Below are positions 16,406-25,493 of a stretch of DNA of 37,815 nt, one piece after another. The DNA is from Phycisphaerales bacterium (GTDB lineage Bacteria; Planctomycetota; Phycisphaerae; Phycisphaerales; SM1A02), in assembly GCA_014238965.1 (NCBI GenBank), contig JABAAC010000119.1, forward strand, positions 1 to 37,815, read 5' to 3'. The notes beneath the pieces are model-generated. The model had not been told where the DNA came from and ran no database searches. It saw nothing but the letters and a program-made list of their open reading frames with translations. The position numbers were made by a program, and so were the translations under genes. Position 1 is the first letter of the stretch. The number at the start of each line of letters is the position of its first letter.

Positions 16406-16478
16406 GGCGAGGTAGCTCAGTTGGTAGAGCACGGCATTGAAAATGCCGGTGTCCCCGGTTCAAGTCCGGGTCTCGCCA
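16406..16478 (+). tRNA. tRNA-Phe (anticodon GAA)
   Basis: Acceptor GGCGAGG/TCTCGCC (one G-T pair) with discriminator A, D arm GCTC-AGTTGGTA-GAGC, anticodon stem CGGCA/TGCCG with loop TTGAAAA (anticodon GAA), and T arm CCCGG-TTCAAGT-CCGGG. CCA is not encoded. Confidence 0.97.
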
Positions 16479-16483
16479 CGTCC

Positions 16484-16525
16484 CAATACAACAGGCCCGT
16501 GGCCCTCCGCGGGCCTGTTGTATTG
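16484..16525 (+). terminator. Long hairpin after tRNA-Phe
   Basis: A 16-pair perfect stem (arms CAATACAACAGGCCCG and CGGGCCTGTTGTATTG) starts six bases after the tRNA. There is no T-tract on either strand, so it may be a processing or stability hairpin, or a terminator that does not rely on U-run release. Confidence 0.5.
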
Positions 16526-16705
16526 AAAGCCTGCAGGCGTTTCGTCGACTGTTCATGCCACTGGCCCCCGCACAATCCGCACAACCTGCCCCAATCCGCA
16601 CAACCTGCCTTGTTGTGAGCTCACTAGGGCCCAAACATGCACGACTCGCTGCAGTCCCCCATTCATCGCGCCGATCGAATGATCGTCATGGGAGACGGAA
16701 CACAC

Positions 16706-17155
16706 ATGGAATCACGACTTGGCGATGTACTCGTCCACCGCGGTGTAATGAACGCCGGGCAGGTTGACCGGGTCCTAACTGAACAAAGCCGTACTGGCGA
16801 ACCCTTCGGCGTGCTCTGCGAAAGGCTCTACAACGTGCATCCAAACGATGTTGAAGCAGCATGGGGCGAGCAATACGCACGCCTGACAATGCGCATCGAT
16901 CCACACACCGAAGCCTTTGACCCGGCAGTGCTGGGCTTGGTGGATCCCCGGCAAGCGTGGCAGTTCGGATGCCTGCCTGTGCGATGGGATGCCAATGAAG
17001 TCATGGTGGCCACATCGGAAGCAAAATTGGTACGGGCGCATCGATTCTGTACCCGCCGTATTCCTCATCCGGTATTTCTTGTCCTCTGTGAACAAGAAGA
17101 TCTTGAGGCATCGCTGCAACGGTGGTACCCACTACCTGGAGCGAAGGCCGCATAA
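16706..17155 (+). CDS. Stand-alone MshEN/GspE N-terminal-like domain protein
   Basis: 149 residues from the ATG at 16706 (GGGAGACGG upstream); ATGs at 16691, 16679 and 16637 are alternatives that add unlikely residues. The run RLGDVLVHRGVMNAGQVDRVLTEQ, followed about 60 residues later by FGCLPVRWDANEVMVATSE, is the two-part pattern of the N-terminal domain of GspE/PilB/MshE secretion ATPases (MshEN), which in some members binds cyclic di-GMP. No ATPase domain follows. It could be an adaptor for the type II secretion/pilus apparatus that would also handle the pseudopilin at 6805, but that link is inference. Confidence 0.7.
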   Translation: MESRLGDVLVHRGVMNAGQVDRVLTEQSRTGEPFGVLCERLYNVHPNDVEAAWGEQYARLTMRIDPHTEAFDPAVLGLVDPRQAWQFGCLPVRWDANEVMVATSEAKLVRAHRFCTRRIPHPVFLVLCEQEDLEASLQRWYPLPGAKAA

Positions 17156-17202
17156 CGCTGACCACGTGTTAGCCACGTGCGACAACTCGCCACACAAGGC
17201 AG

Positions 17203-18324
17203 TCAGCCCAAGCGATCAGGATTCAACGCAAGTAGATCATCCACAACGAACAGTCCGTCTCGGCGAATTGTCTCACCGTCAAAGATAATCTCACCACCGC
17301 CATACTCAGGCCGCTGAATCAAAACCAAATCCCAGTGGATATCACTTTTGTTGCCATTGTCAGCATCGTCGTAGGCCTGCCCCGGCGTGAAGTGCAAAGA
17401 CCCCGCGATCTTCTCGTCGAACAAGATGTCCATCATCGGCTCGAGAATATACGGATTAAAGCCAATTGCGAACTCCCCGACAAACCGTGCGCCTTCGTCT
17501 GTGTCGAAAATTGCATCGAGCCGTGACGCCCCCTGCTCGGCAGTAGCGTCAACAACCTTGCCATCCTTGAAGGTGAGGCGCACATTCTTAAATGCGTTGC
17601 CCTGATATACCGTTGGTGTGTTAAAGGCAATCACACCGTTCACGCTGTCACGCACGGGCGCTGAAAACACTTCACCATCGGGAATATTGTGCGAGCCTGT
17701 ACACGGCACTGCGGGAATGCCTTTGAGCGAGAATGTGAGATCAGTTTCGCCAGGGCCTTTCAGATGCACCGCATTGGCATCCGCCATGCGCTGCCGAAGT
17801 ACATCAGCTGCTTGAGCCATTGCGCCATAATCGAGCGTGCATACATTGAAGTAGAAGTCTTCAAAGGCCTCAGTGTTCAATCCAGCCAGCTGAGCCATGC
17901 TTGGCGTGGGCCAACGAAGGACGCACCATCGCGTGCGCTTGACCCGCTCTTGCATGTGCACGGGTTGCCCATACAGACGCCCCCACGCCAATTGCCGCTC
18001 GCTTGGAATGCCAGAAGACTCATTGGCGTTCATGCCACCACGTAGTCCTATGTACGCATCCATGTGCTTCATGCGGTGCAAATCGCTTGCCGCCATTTGC
18101 TCAAATTGCTCATCGCTACCTGCTTCAACCAACGCGCGCATGATGCGACCGTTGCGCATAGCAACATGCGGATGAGCCCCCGCATCACGCGCGGCGCGCA
18201 CAAGCGCGATCACCATGGCCTCGGGCACATCAAAGGCCTCGATGAGGACGTGCTCGCCGGCTTGCAACTTTGTCGAGTGCGTAACTAGCCCATTGGCCAG
18301 TGTTGTGATTCGTGGATCCAGCAT
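17203..18324 (-). CDS. M29-family metalloaminopeptidase
   Basis: 373 residues from the ATG at 18324 (AGAGGA about ten bases upstream). It is similar in plan to the thermophilic aminopeptidases AmpS and AmpT. Visible family blocks: LKGPGETDLTFSLKG (metal-binding Glu region), NIPDGEVFSAPVRDSVNGVI, GARFVGEFAIGFNP, then SLHFTPGQAYDD and NKSDIHWDLVL near the C-terminus, which supply the remaining His/Glu/Asp metal ligands. It removes N-terminal amino acids from peptides in the cytoplasm. It follows the PD-(D/E)XK-like gene by 45 bases on the same strand. Confidence 0.92.
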   Translation of the reverse strand: MLDPRITTLANGLVTHSTKLQAGEHVLIEAFDVPEAMVIALVRAARDAGAHPHVAMRNGRIMRALVEAGSDEQFEQMAASDLHRMKHMDAYIGLRGGMNANESSGIPSERQLAWGRLYGQPVHMQERVKRTRWCVLRWPTPSMAQLAGLNTEAFEDFYFNVCTLDYGAMAQAADVLRQRMADANAVHLKGPGETDLTFSLKGIPAVPCTGSHNIPDGEVFSAPVRDSVNGVIAFNTPTVYQGNAFKNVRLTFKDGKVVDATAEQGASRLDAIFDTDEGARFVGEFAIGFNPYILEPMMDILFDEKIAGSLHFTPGQAYDDADNGNKSDIHWDLVLIQRPEYGGGEIIFDGETIRRDGLFVVDDLLALNPDRLG

Positions 18325-18369
18325 TGTGGAGAGTTCCTCTTGTGTAGGCCACGCAGCATAAACGCCCAC

Positions 18370-19296
18370 TCAACTGAGTGTGACCATGGCGTCCTTGAGC
18401 CAAGCGTCGGGCGCAGGCTGCTCCCGACCGAGCACATCCGCATGCAACACAGGAAGGTCGGGGCGGAAACGGCACCAGCCGCACATGCGCGACTCCGGCC
18501 GAGATTCTCCGCTCCAGAAGCCATCGGAAGCCCTCCCCCACGCCACGCGACTACCTTGCGCAGGATGGCGGTCCCATCGCTCTTCGGGAGTACCAAGCAC
18601 GGCAGCCTCGAATTCACGAGCCGTATCCGCACGCTCCCCAGCGACCAATATGACATTCTGTGCGCGGGGCATGAACTGTTCGTACGCCTTCATCAGTAAC
18701 CCACGAATACGATCGGTGCGATCGTCAAAGCCCCCTGGCAATCCAATAGCTAGCGAAACATGATCACCCTCCCATGGCCCCACCACTCGCACGCCGCCGA
18801 CCTCTATGCCAGCGTCGTCACGCACCGTCAGTTCTTCGCCGATTCGAGCTCTGTGCAAAAAGCCTGAAGCACGCACCACAAGGTGCTGCATCGACATGTC
18901 GTCAAGATCTTCACGCCAGCGAATACGCACGAGATATGGCCGAGCGATCTGTTCTAAAACGCGAAGCCGCGGTGACAAGACAAGTTGCCGAGCAGGTTTG
19001 TCGGATTCATCTAATCGCTTTAAGTGCAAGTAAAAGGTCGTTTCTCCGCGAGACACACGCAGATCGCACGTCCGACCACTTGGCGTTTCCACTTCAGCTC
19101 GAAGAGACCAGCCCGCGTGGGCAAGTCGATCCGCCACCATCGCCTCGACCCAGATATCCATGAATCGTCGGCGATCTGTTTGCGTCCGAAGCGACTCCAC
19201 CATGGGCGCAAGACCGCGATGACCTCCCCAAGACCGAACGCGTTCGACGAGCATGGGATCCAAGTCGATTGCGAAACGATCAATTGCGTCACTCAT
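18370..19296 (-). CDS. Uncharacterised protein with PD-(D/E)XK nuclease-like fold signature
   Basis: 308 residues; the ATG overlaps the hflX stop by four bases. I do not recognise a named family. Residues 44-94 read like a restriction-endonuclease-like core: a helix with Glu51 (IWVEAMVADRLAHAGW), then SGRTCDLRV with Asp78, then a strand ending YLHLKRL with Lys93. The third acidic position of the (D/E)-x-K motif is His91 here, so the fold may be kept with weak or lost activity. A Cys pair (MCGWC, 272-275) and a Trp/Cys-rich tail follow. Coupling to hflX suggests an RNA- or stress-related role, without proof. Confidence 0.7.
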   Translation of the reverse strand: MSDAIDRFAIDLDPMLVERVRSWGGHRGLAPMVESLRTQTDRRRFMDIWVEAMVADRLAHAGWSLRAEVETPSGRTCDLRVSRGETTFYLHLKRLDESDKPARQLVLSPRLRVLEQIARPYLVRIRWREDLDDMSMQHLVVRASGFLHRARIGEELTVRDDAGIEVGGVRVVGPWEGDHVSLAIGLPGGFDDRTDRIRGLLMKAYEQFMPRAQNVILVAGERADTAREFEAAVLGTPEERWDRHPAQGSRVAWGRASDGFWSGESRPESRMCGWCRFRPDLPVLHADVLGREQPAPDAWLKDAMVTLS

Positions 19297-20714
19297 GTGC
19301 TTGAACGCCCCCAGCCACCATCGGGCCTATGCACACGGTGCAGAGGAATGCGGCACGAGTCGCCGAACGTGTCTTGCTGTGGCCAGTACGCATCAAGTCG
19401 CTCGGCAAGGAGTTCGTTTTCGACAGTGGCCTTGCGAGTATGCACTTGTAGCTCCTGTGCCTGCCGTCGACTCAAGCGAACGTGCATGATCACGGCATCG
19501 TCCACGTAATCGCGGCCAAGGACCTTCGTGCGTCGCTCGAGAAACGCCACTGCTGCAGCATCTTCCAACGGCAGCCGAACGTGCAATGCATGGGTTGGCC
19601 CAAACACCGCATCTCGCACAACTTCTGAAAGTGCATCAAGGCCTTCTCCGGTGACCGCGCTGACGGGAATTGCATCAGGATGCCGACGCATCCACCCAAG
19701 CAACTCATCTCCACGTTCAAGTCGGTCCACTTTGTTCAGAACCAGTTGACGCCGTTGCGAGGTGGCACCAATTGCATCAAGTGTTTCCAGAACCGTGCCA
19801 AGGCGAAGATCCGCACCTGGCTCAGAAACGTCAACGACCACTAGCAGCAAGTCGCCATGTACGGTTTCCTCAAGCGTCGAACGAAACGAAGCAACCAAAT
19901 GGTGTGGCAATTCTCGAATGAAGCCGACCGTGTCACTTACGAGCACTTCGGCGCCATCACCGAGCGCCCACTTCTCAACACGTGTGGACAATGTGGCGAA
20001 GAGCTGATCATTCGCAAACGCACCGCCTTGTGTGATGTGATTAAAGATTGACGACTTTCCAGCGTTGGTGTACCCGACAAGCCCGACAGTGAAGTGATCA
20101 GCATTTCGCTTCTCTACTTGCCGGACCGTTCGCTTGTGAATAGTCTCGAGCTCTCGCTTTAACTGTTTGCGACGGCGCTGTACCAATCGACGATCAATTT
20201 CCAATTGCTGTTCGCCCGGGCCACGGGTGCCAATGCCAACGGGTGCACCGCCGGTAACTTGACCGAGGTGGTCCCACATTGCCCGAAGCCGGGGGTAGGT
20301 GTACTCCAGTTGTGCCACTTCCACTTGCAATCGAGCTGCATGCGTTGCAGCACGCCGAGCGAAGATGTCAAGAATGAGCTCGCTGCGATCGATGATCTTC
20401 ACCTCGCAGGCTTGCTCTAGGTTTCGGATTTGTGCCGGCGACAGGTCGTGATCAAAAATCGCCGTCGAGGCGTTCACCATTTTCAACAGACCAATGAGTT
20501 CCTGCACCTTGCCCCGACCTAGAAACGTCCGGCCCTTGGGCAATCTGAGTTTTTGGGTCAATTCCCCGACGACTTCCGCGCCTGCCGTGTCAGCGAGCGA
20601 TCGCAACTCCGTCAATCTTGCTTGCAAGCCCACAGGCGCGTGCGGAAACTGCACCGCAATGAGCACGGCCCGTTCCCGGGCGACTTTGAGCTGCTCGCGG
20701 TTCGGTTGAGACAT
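19293..20714 (-). CDS. hflX: Ribosome-associated GTPase HflX
   Basis: 473 residues from the ATG at 20714 (MSQPNREQLK). The ribosome site there is weak, and an in-frame ATG at 20771 is possible. The N-terminal HflX domain is followed by the conserved GRGKVQEL (66-73) and GTRGPGEQQLEIDRR regions. The GTPase domain has GYTNAGKSS (214-222), DTVGF (261-265) and NKVD (327-330). HflX splits stalled or hibernating ribosomes under stress in other bacteria. It is the first gene of a three-gene minus-strand unit and is divergent from the S41 protease gene across 94 bases. Confidence 0.95.
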   Translation of the reverse strand: MSQPNREQLKVARERAVLIAVQFPHAPVGLQARLTELRSLADTAGAEVVGELTQKLRLPKGRTFLGRGKVQELIGLLKMVNASTAIFDHDLSPAQIRNLEQACEVKIIDRSELILDIFARRAATHAARLQVEVAQLEYTYPRLRAMWDHLGQVTGGAPVGIGTRGPGEQQLEIDRRLVQRRRKQLKRELETIHKRTVRQVEKRNADHFTVGLVGYTNAGKSSIFNHITQGGAFANDQLFATLSTRVEKWALGDGAEVLVSDTVGFIRELPHHLVASFRSTLEETVHGDLLLVVVDVSEPGADLRLGTVLETLDAIGATSQRRQLVLNKVDRLERGDELLGWMRRHPDAIPVSAVTGEGLDALSEVVRDAVFGPTHALHVRLPLEDAAAVAFLERRTKVLGRDYVDDAVIMHVRLSRRQAQELQVHTRKATVENELLAERLDAYWPQQDTFGDSCRIPLHRVHRPDGGWGRSST

Positions 20715-20808
20715 AAGACGGTGTACAGGCTCCGCAGCGGCGTAGAATGGTGTACCTGCCGCACGGTGCATGGTACGCCGCCGGGCAGACTTTACGAGAA
20801 TCCCACGT

Positions 20809-22446
20809 ATGAACTTTAGACAGATCGTCGCCCCAGTCCTCATCGTTGCCTTGACCCTTGTTCTGGCATTTGAATTGCCTCAGGCAATTGCAGCCCGTGA
20901 CCGTGATTACGATTGGTACACGCCCGTCATCGATGTACGAACCTTGCTCGACGAGCGGTTTGTGCGTGAAATCGACCTCGACGCCATGCAGCGTGCCGCG
21001 ATTACCGCAATGGTGGACAGCCTTGGTGACCCACACACCATCTACATACCCCCTCGAGACACCATGGTCTTTGAAAAAGAAATGAGCGGGCAGTACACCG
21101 GCATCGGCGCGGAAATTCGTGGGGTCAATGATCGACTGATGATCATTACGCCACTGGATGGCTCACCCGCATTGGAGGCCGGACTTCGAAATGGCGATGT
21201 CCTGCTCACCATTGATGGAACCGATACCAAAGGCATTGGCCCCGACGCGTGCATCGATCTCTTGTTGGGCGAACCTGGCACCATTGTCCAACTTCGAATA
21301 CGTCGCCCCAACGGCACAGAAGCCGATGTCGCTGTATCGCGTGCCCCCATTGCAGCCCCAACTGTAGAAGGCCTTTTGCGTCGTGACGGGCAGTGGCAGT
21401 ATTGGTTTGATGAGGCCTCAGGCCTTGCGTATGTGGAGGTAGATCAATTCACTGCTAGCACGGTCATGGAATTGCGGCGTTTTTTGGACCTGCATGATGA
21501 TGCCTTGCAAGGGCTGGTCTTGGATCTTCGAGGCAACCCCGGTGGCGCCTTGCCCGCCGCAGTGCAATCGGCGGACCTATTCATGGCAGATGGCCCCATC
21601 GTGCACATCAGACCCCAGCGAGAAGACCGTGCAGACGACGCCCATACCTACTCTGCCAGAAAGGGGCACACTGCCGAAGACGTTCCAGTCGTGGTGCTGG
21701 TCGATCAGCATGCGGCCTCGGCGAGTGAAATTCTCGCCGGCGCATTGGCAAGCGGCGATGCAAGAGTGGTTGGCGAGCGAACGTTTGGCAAAGGATCAGT
21801 GCAGGAACTTCGAACGCTCGACGATGACAACGGCCTCGTCAAATTCACAACAGCGCTATACGCATTGCCTGATGGGCGCATTCTGCAACGGCACATGGAA
21901 GACCCCGAGGCTGATTGGGGGGTAGATCCATCAACAGGCTGCGTAGTTCCCGAAGATGAAGTGCAGCGATTGGCGAGACGGCAGGCGAGAGAGCCATGGC
22001 GCGTCATCAGTGCATCTGAACCAGCGTTGCCCGAGGCAACCGATCCAACTTGGATGCGCAACACATTGCTCGACCCGGCGCTTGCCGAGGCGGCAACGCT
22101 ATTGCACAAACGAGTGTCCAACGGCCAATGGCCTACGCTAGAAGTGGATACCGATCTCGCATTTGAGCCACCCTCAGAAGACCTCATGCTTGCTCGCGAT
22201 GCCCGTTCGATGCTGCTGGAGCGACTTGACCGTGTGGACCGTGAAATCCTGCGATTGACCGATGGCGGTGTTGAAACCCAAATGGGCTTTGATGCACTTC
22301 CGGATGACGCACAAATCAGCGTTCTGGAAGTCGTGCTTCGCGATGCCGATGGTGACATCATCGGCACTTGGAACGCAACCAACCCCCACGCAGCCCATGC
22401 CGCTTTGCATGCCTCGCAACTCAAGAAAGTTGACACCGTGCCGTGA
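20809..22446 (+). CDS. S41-family C-terminal processing peptidase
   Basis: 545 residues from the ATG at 20809 (GAGAA upstream). One N-terminal hydrophobic segment (residues about 5-28) acts as a signal anchor, placing the enzyme in the periplasm. A PDZ domain spans about 92-175 (YTGIGAEI to LRIRRPNG). The S41 core has LRGNPGG (240-246), Ser304 (QHAASASEILAGAL) and Lys328 (ERTFGKGSVQ), the expected Ser/Lys catalytic pair. The C-terminal 140 residues carry no motif I know. It overlaps tsaD as GTGA. Confidence 0.93.
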   Translation: MNFRQIVAPVLIVALTLVLAFELPQAIAARDRDYDWYTPVIDVRTLLDERFVREIDLDAMQRAAITAMVDSLGDPHTIYIPPRDTMVFEKEMSGQYTGIGAEIRGVNDRLMIITPLDGSPALEAGLRNGDVLLTIDGTDTKGIGPDACIDLLLGEPGTIVQLRIRRPNGTEADVAVSRAPIAAPTVEGLLRRDGQWQYWFDEASGLAYVEVDQFTASTVMELRRFLDLHDDALQGLVLDLRGNPGGALPAAVQSADLFMADGPIVHIRPQREDRADDAHTYSARKGHTAEDVPVVVLVDQHAASASEILAGALASGDARVVGERTFGKGSVQELRTLDDDNGLVKFTTALYALPDGRILQRHMEDPEADWGVDPSTGCVVPEDEVQRLARRQAREPWRVISASEPALPEATDPTWMRNTLLDPALAEAATLLHKRVSNGQWPTLEVDTDLAFEPPSEDLMLARDARSMLLERLDRVDREILRLTDGGVETQMGFDALPDDAQISVLEVVLRDADGDIIGTWNATNPHAAHAALHASQLKKVDTVP

Positions 22447-23501
22447 GTGAACGCCTCGTGCTTGGCATTGAGTCCAGCTGTGACGAGACCGCCGCAGCGA
22501 TTGTTGACGAGCACCGACACGTGCGTTCGTCGGTCGTCGCGTCACAGCACGACCTGCATGCGCAGTACGCAGGCGTTGTGCCAGAACTAGCAAGCCGCGC
22601 CCACGTAGAGCGCATCGTGCCAGTGGTTCGCGAGGCATGCAGTGAGGCGGGACTCCAGTTGCAAGATCTAGATGCGGTTGCCGTAGGCCATGCACCGGGG
22701 CTGATTGGTTCATTGCTGGTAGGCGTAAGCGCGGCCAAGGCACTGGCGTGGTCGCTGGGCATTCCCCTTCTAGGCGTGCACCATGTGCTCGCCCACGTGC
22801 ACGCCGCTGCCCTTGATGCACCGCCCCTTGATATGCCTGCGATCGGGCTGGTTGCCTCCGGTGGACACACACACGTGTTCGCCCTAGACGAAATGGGCAA
22901 TACACAATTGCTCGCGTGGACCATTGATGATGCCATCGGCGAGGCCTTTGACAAAGCAGGCACCATGCTGCGAGCGGGGTACCCAGGTGGGCCTGCCGTT
23001 GAACGCTTGGCACAAGGCGGCAATGCACACGTCATGGACTTACCCATTGGACGACCTCGCGAGGGTGGTTTTTCATTTAGTGGACTGAAGACAGCATTGC
23101 TCTACGCACTGCGGGGTCAGCCTCGTCGTATAGATGGTGTGACTGTGTTTCCTCGTGATCTTGATGCCGTGGAGCCCCAACGCCGCTGTGATCTTGCCGC
23201 AGCATTTCAGCGAGCAGCCGTTGCAGGCTTACGTCGAGGCTTGTGTCATGCCTTGGACGCTGCCTCTGACGTTACGTGCCTCGTGGCCGGCGGAGGAGTC
23301 ATCGCCAATGCAACGGTGCGTGAAATGTTGACCGCCGTCGCCCAAGAGCGCTCGCTCACGCTTCGCATACCACCAGTAGCGTTGTGTGTCGACAATGCTG
23401 CAATGATTGCAGGGCTGGGCATTGTCGAGTTGTGCGCAGGCCGTTCCAGCGACTTGTCACTGCAGTCCATGGCTCGTGCGCCACTCAAGGCGGTGCTCTG
23501 A
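22443..23501 (+). CDS. tsaD: tRNA N6-adenosine threonylcarbamoyltransferase TsaD
   Basis: 352 residues with a GTG start overlapping the previous stop (GTGA). It transfers threonylcarbamoyl from TC-AMP to A37 of tRNAs reading ANN codons, together with TsaB and TsaE. Motifs: GIESSCDETAAAIV (8-21), YAGVVPELASRAH, metal-binding His114 and His118 (HVLAH), GLVASGGHTHV, GEAFDKAG, and AGGGVIAN. It is full length. It is translationally coupled to the release-factor-like gene (TGATG). Confidence 0.97.
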   Translation: MSERLVLGIESSCDETAAAIVDEHRHVRSSVVASQHDLHAQYAGVVPELASRAHVERIVPVVREACSEAGLQLQDLDAVAVGHAPGLIGSLLVGVSAAKALAWSLGIPLLGVHHVLAHVHAAALDAPPLDMPAIGLVASGGHTHVFALDEMGNTQLLAWTIDDAIGEAFDKAGTMLRAGYPGGPAVERLAQGGNAHVMDLPIGRPREGGFSFSGLKTALLYALRGQPRRIDGVTVFPRDLDAVEPQRRCDLAAAFQRAAVAGLRRGLCHALDAASDVTCLVAGGGVIANATVREMLTAVAQERSLTLRIPPVALCVDNAAMIAGLGIVELCAGRSSDLSLQSMARAPLKAVL

Positions 23502-24031
23502 TGGTGTATGACCCGATTCTCGTGCCGCCCCCACATCCTGCTGCGCTTGAGGATATTGCATTGTTAAAACTGTGCAGTACGTCATTTGGTAATGCCAGTG
23601 GACCTGGTGGGCAGCACCGCAATCGGCGGAGCACGGCCGCAACGCTCGTGCATGAAGCTACGGGTGTGCATGGCACGGCAACCGAGCGACGGAATCAAGG
23701 ACAAAATCGATCAGTAGCCTTGCGGCGTTTGCGGCTTCGATTGGCCCTCAAAGTGCGCACGAAAGGTCGATACACGGGGGTGTCGATTCTGTGGGAGACA
23801 CGGCGACAGGGCAAGCAGATGAGTATCAATCCACGGCACAGGGACTACCCAACGCTGCTTGCTGAGGCACTCGATTGCATCAATGCCCATCGCTGGGATG
23901 TGGCTAAGTCCGCTGGGGCATTGGGGATTTCAATGTCGCAACTGACGAAGTTGCTGCGTCACCATCCTGCAGCCCTGACCCAAGTGAATCAGCACCGAGA
24001 CGATCTTGGGCTCCCACGGCTGCGCCGCTGA
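23501..24031 (+). CDS. Peptide chain release factor-like protein (GGQ domain, no codon-recognition domain)
   Basis: 176 residues; the ATG shares one base with the tsaD stop. The GGQ peptidyl-tRNA hydrolysis motif is at 36-38 within SGPGGQHRNRRSTAATLVHEATG, followed by the basic RNQGQNRSVALRRLRLRL segment. The tripeptide codon-recognition domain of RF1/RF2 is absent, so it belongs with the small RF-like (ArfB/RF-H-style) proteins that act on stalled ribosomes. Unlike ArfB, the C-terminal 60 residues are not a simple basic tail but resemble a helix-turn-helix (WDVAKSAGALGISMSQLTKLL). The exact role, rescue or another hydrolysis, is not known. Confidence 0.85.
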   Translation: MVYDPILVPPPHPAALEDIALLKLCSTSFGNASGPGGQHRNRRSTAATLVHEATGVHGTATERRNQGQNRSVALRRLRLRLALKVRTKGRYTGVSILWETRRQGKQMSINPRHRDYPTLLAEALDCINAHRWDVAKSAGALGISMSQLTKLLRHHPAALTQVNQHRDDLGLPRLRR

Positions 24032-24078
24032 GACCAACGGGCTCGTGGGCCCCTGACGGATCGACTATCGTCCCGGGT

Positions 24079-25278
24079 ATGCCCCTTCCAACGCTTGCGG
24101 ATGATCACCTCGACGCCATTTTGCCTGAATTAGTTGAATTCCGGCATGACTTGCATGCCCATCCAGAACTTGGATACCAAGAGCATCGAACCTGCCAACA
24201 GGTGTGTGCTGCCTTGGATGCAGCGGGCATCGAACATACCGCTGGGCTGGCTTGCGGCACCGGGATTGTTGCGCATGTGCCTGGCGCCTCGGAGAAGGCC
24301 ATCGCATTGCGGGCGGATATGGACGCGCTGCCCATTGAGGAAATGACCGGCCTCCCATGGGCATCGACGCACGAAGGAACGATGCACGCCTGCGGACACG
24401 ATGGCCACACCACCGTGCTGCTGGGTGCTGCCAGGGTCCTCAAACATCTGGCCGCCAACGGTGGTTTGCCCAACCCAGTGACGTTTGTCTTTCAGCCCGC
24501 AGAGGAAGGGGGCGGTGGTGGCGAAAAGATGTGCGCCGATGGCTGCCTCGATGGCACTGTGCTGGGCCCCCCAGCAAGGGCCATGTTTGGCCTCCATGGC
24601 TGGCCAACCCTCCCGCTAGGACAGGTGTCCAGTGCCCCGGGACCGATGCTCGCTGCCGCAGACCACTTCAGCATTGAGCTAACGGGTCTCGGTGGGCACG
24701 CGGCAATGCCACACCTTGCCAAAGACCCCATTGCAGCAGCAGCCGCCATGATTCAGTCATTGCAGCACGTGGTCGCCCGGCGTGTAGACCCAGTGATGGG
24801 CGGCGTGATTTCGATCACGAGCGTGCACGGGGGCACGGCCCACAACATTATTCCAGAGCATGTTGCGTTGCTTGGCACCGTTCGGGCGGTCTACCCCGAG
24901 GCGCAGAGTGTGCTCAAAGATGGCCTGCACGAGATTGTCGACCTTCTTGCCAAGGCTCATGGCTGCACCGCGACGCTCGATTACCACGTTGGCTACCCGG
25001 TCACCGAGAATGACGCTGGGGCGACAGCGATTTACCAGGCTGTGGCCGAGGATATTCTCGGACCTTCTTGTGCCCCGCCATTTGAAATGCCCGTCATGGG
25101 CGCCGAAGACTTTGCGTATTACGGCCAACACGTCCCAGCATGCTTCTTTGCCTTAGGACTGATTCCCCCCGGCAAGGACTCCATGCCCTGTGTCCACCAC
25201 CCACTGTTCGACTTCAACGATGCGGCCATTCCCATTGGCGTACGCATGTTCTGTGGGCTTGCCCTGCAGGATGGATAG
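24079..25278 (+). CDS. M20D-family amidohydrolase (N-acyl amino acid/hippurate hydrolase type)
   Basis: 399 residues. It contains RHDLHAHPELGYQE (22-35), ALRADMDALPIEE (76-88), the metal-binding HACGHDGHT (103-111, with Cys105 and His107), PAEEGGGGGEKM, and a C-terminal MGAEDFAYY. These are the signatures of the IAA-amino acid/N-acyl-amino acid/hippurate hydrolases of peptidase family M20D. It hydrolyses an amide bond on an acylated amino acid in the cytoplasm; the substrate cannot be assigned. It follows the release-factor-like gene by 47 bases and may share its transcript. Confidence 0.92.
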   Translation: MPLPTLADDHLDAILPELVEFRHDLHAHPELGYQEHRTCQQVCAALDAAGIEHTAGLACGTGIVAHVPGASEKAIALRADMDALPIEEMTGLPWASTHEGTMHACGHDGHTTVLLGAARVLKHLAANGGLPNPVTFVFQPAEEGGGGGEKMCADGCLDGTVLGPPARAMFGLHGWPTLPLGQVSSAPGPMLAAADHFSIELTGLGGHAAMPHLAKDPIAAAAAMIQSLQHVVARRVDPVMGGVISITSVHGGTAHNIIPEHVALLGTVRAVYPEAQSVLKDGLHEIVDLLAKAHGCTATLDYHVGYPVTENDAGATAIYQAVAEDILGPSCAPPFEMPVMGAEDFAYYGQHVPACFFALGLIPPGKDSMPCVHHPLFDFNDAAIPIGVRMFCGLALQDG

Positions 25279-25493
25279 TCGACCCGCCTATGGTGGATGA
25301 ACGCTTGCATTGCCCTGCTTGGGCAGAGCTTCCACCTGCCACCATCACAATGGCCACGGGCACAAACCCCCGGTGAGGGCGTGTTTCCGCTACACTTAAT
25401 GGCTCGACAATTTGCAGCCATTGACCACTCTTCCGAGACCGCCCACTGGCCGGGCAAGCTCACATGAGAAGGGTGGAAGGCAGGAGATCACAC

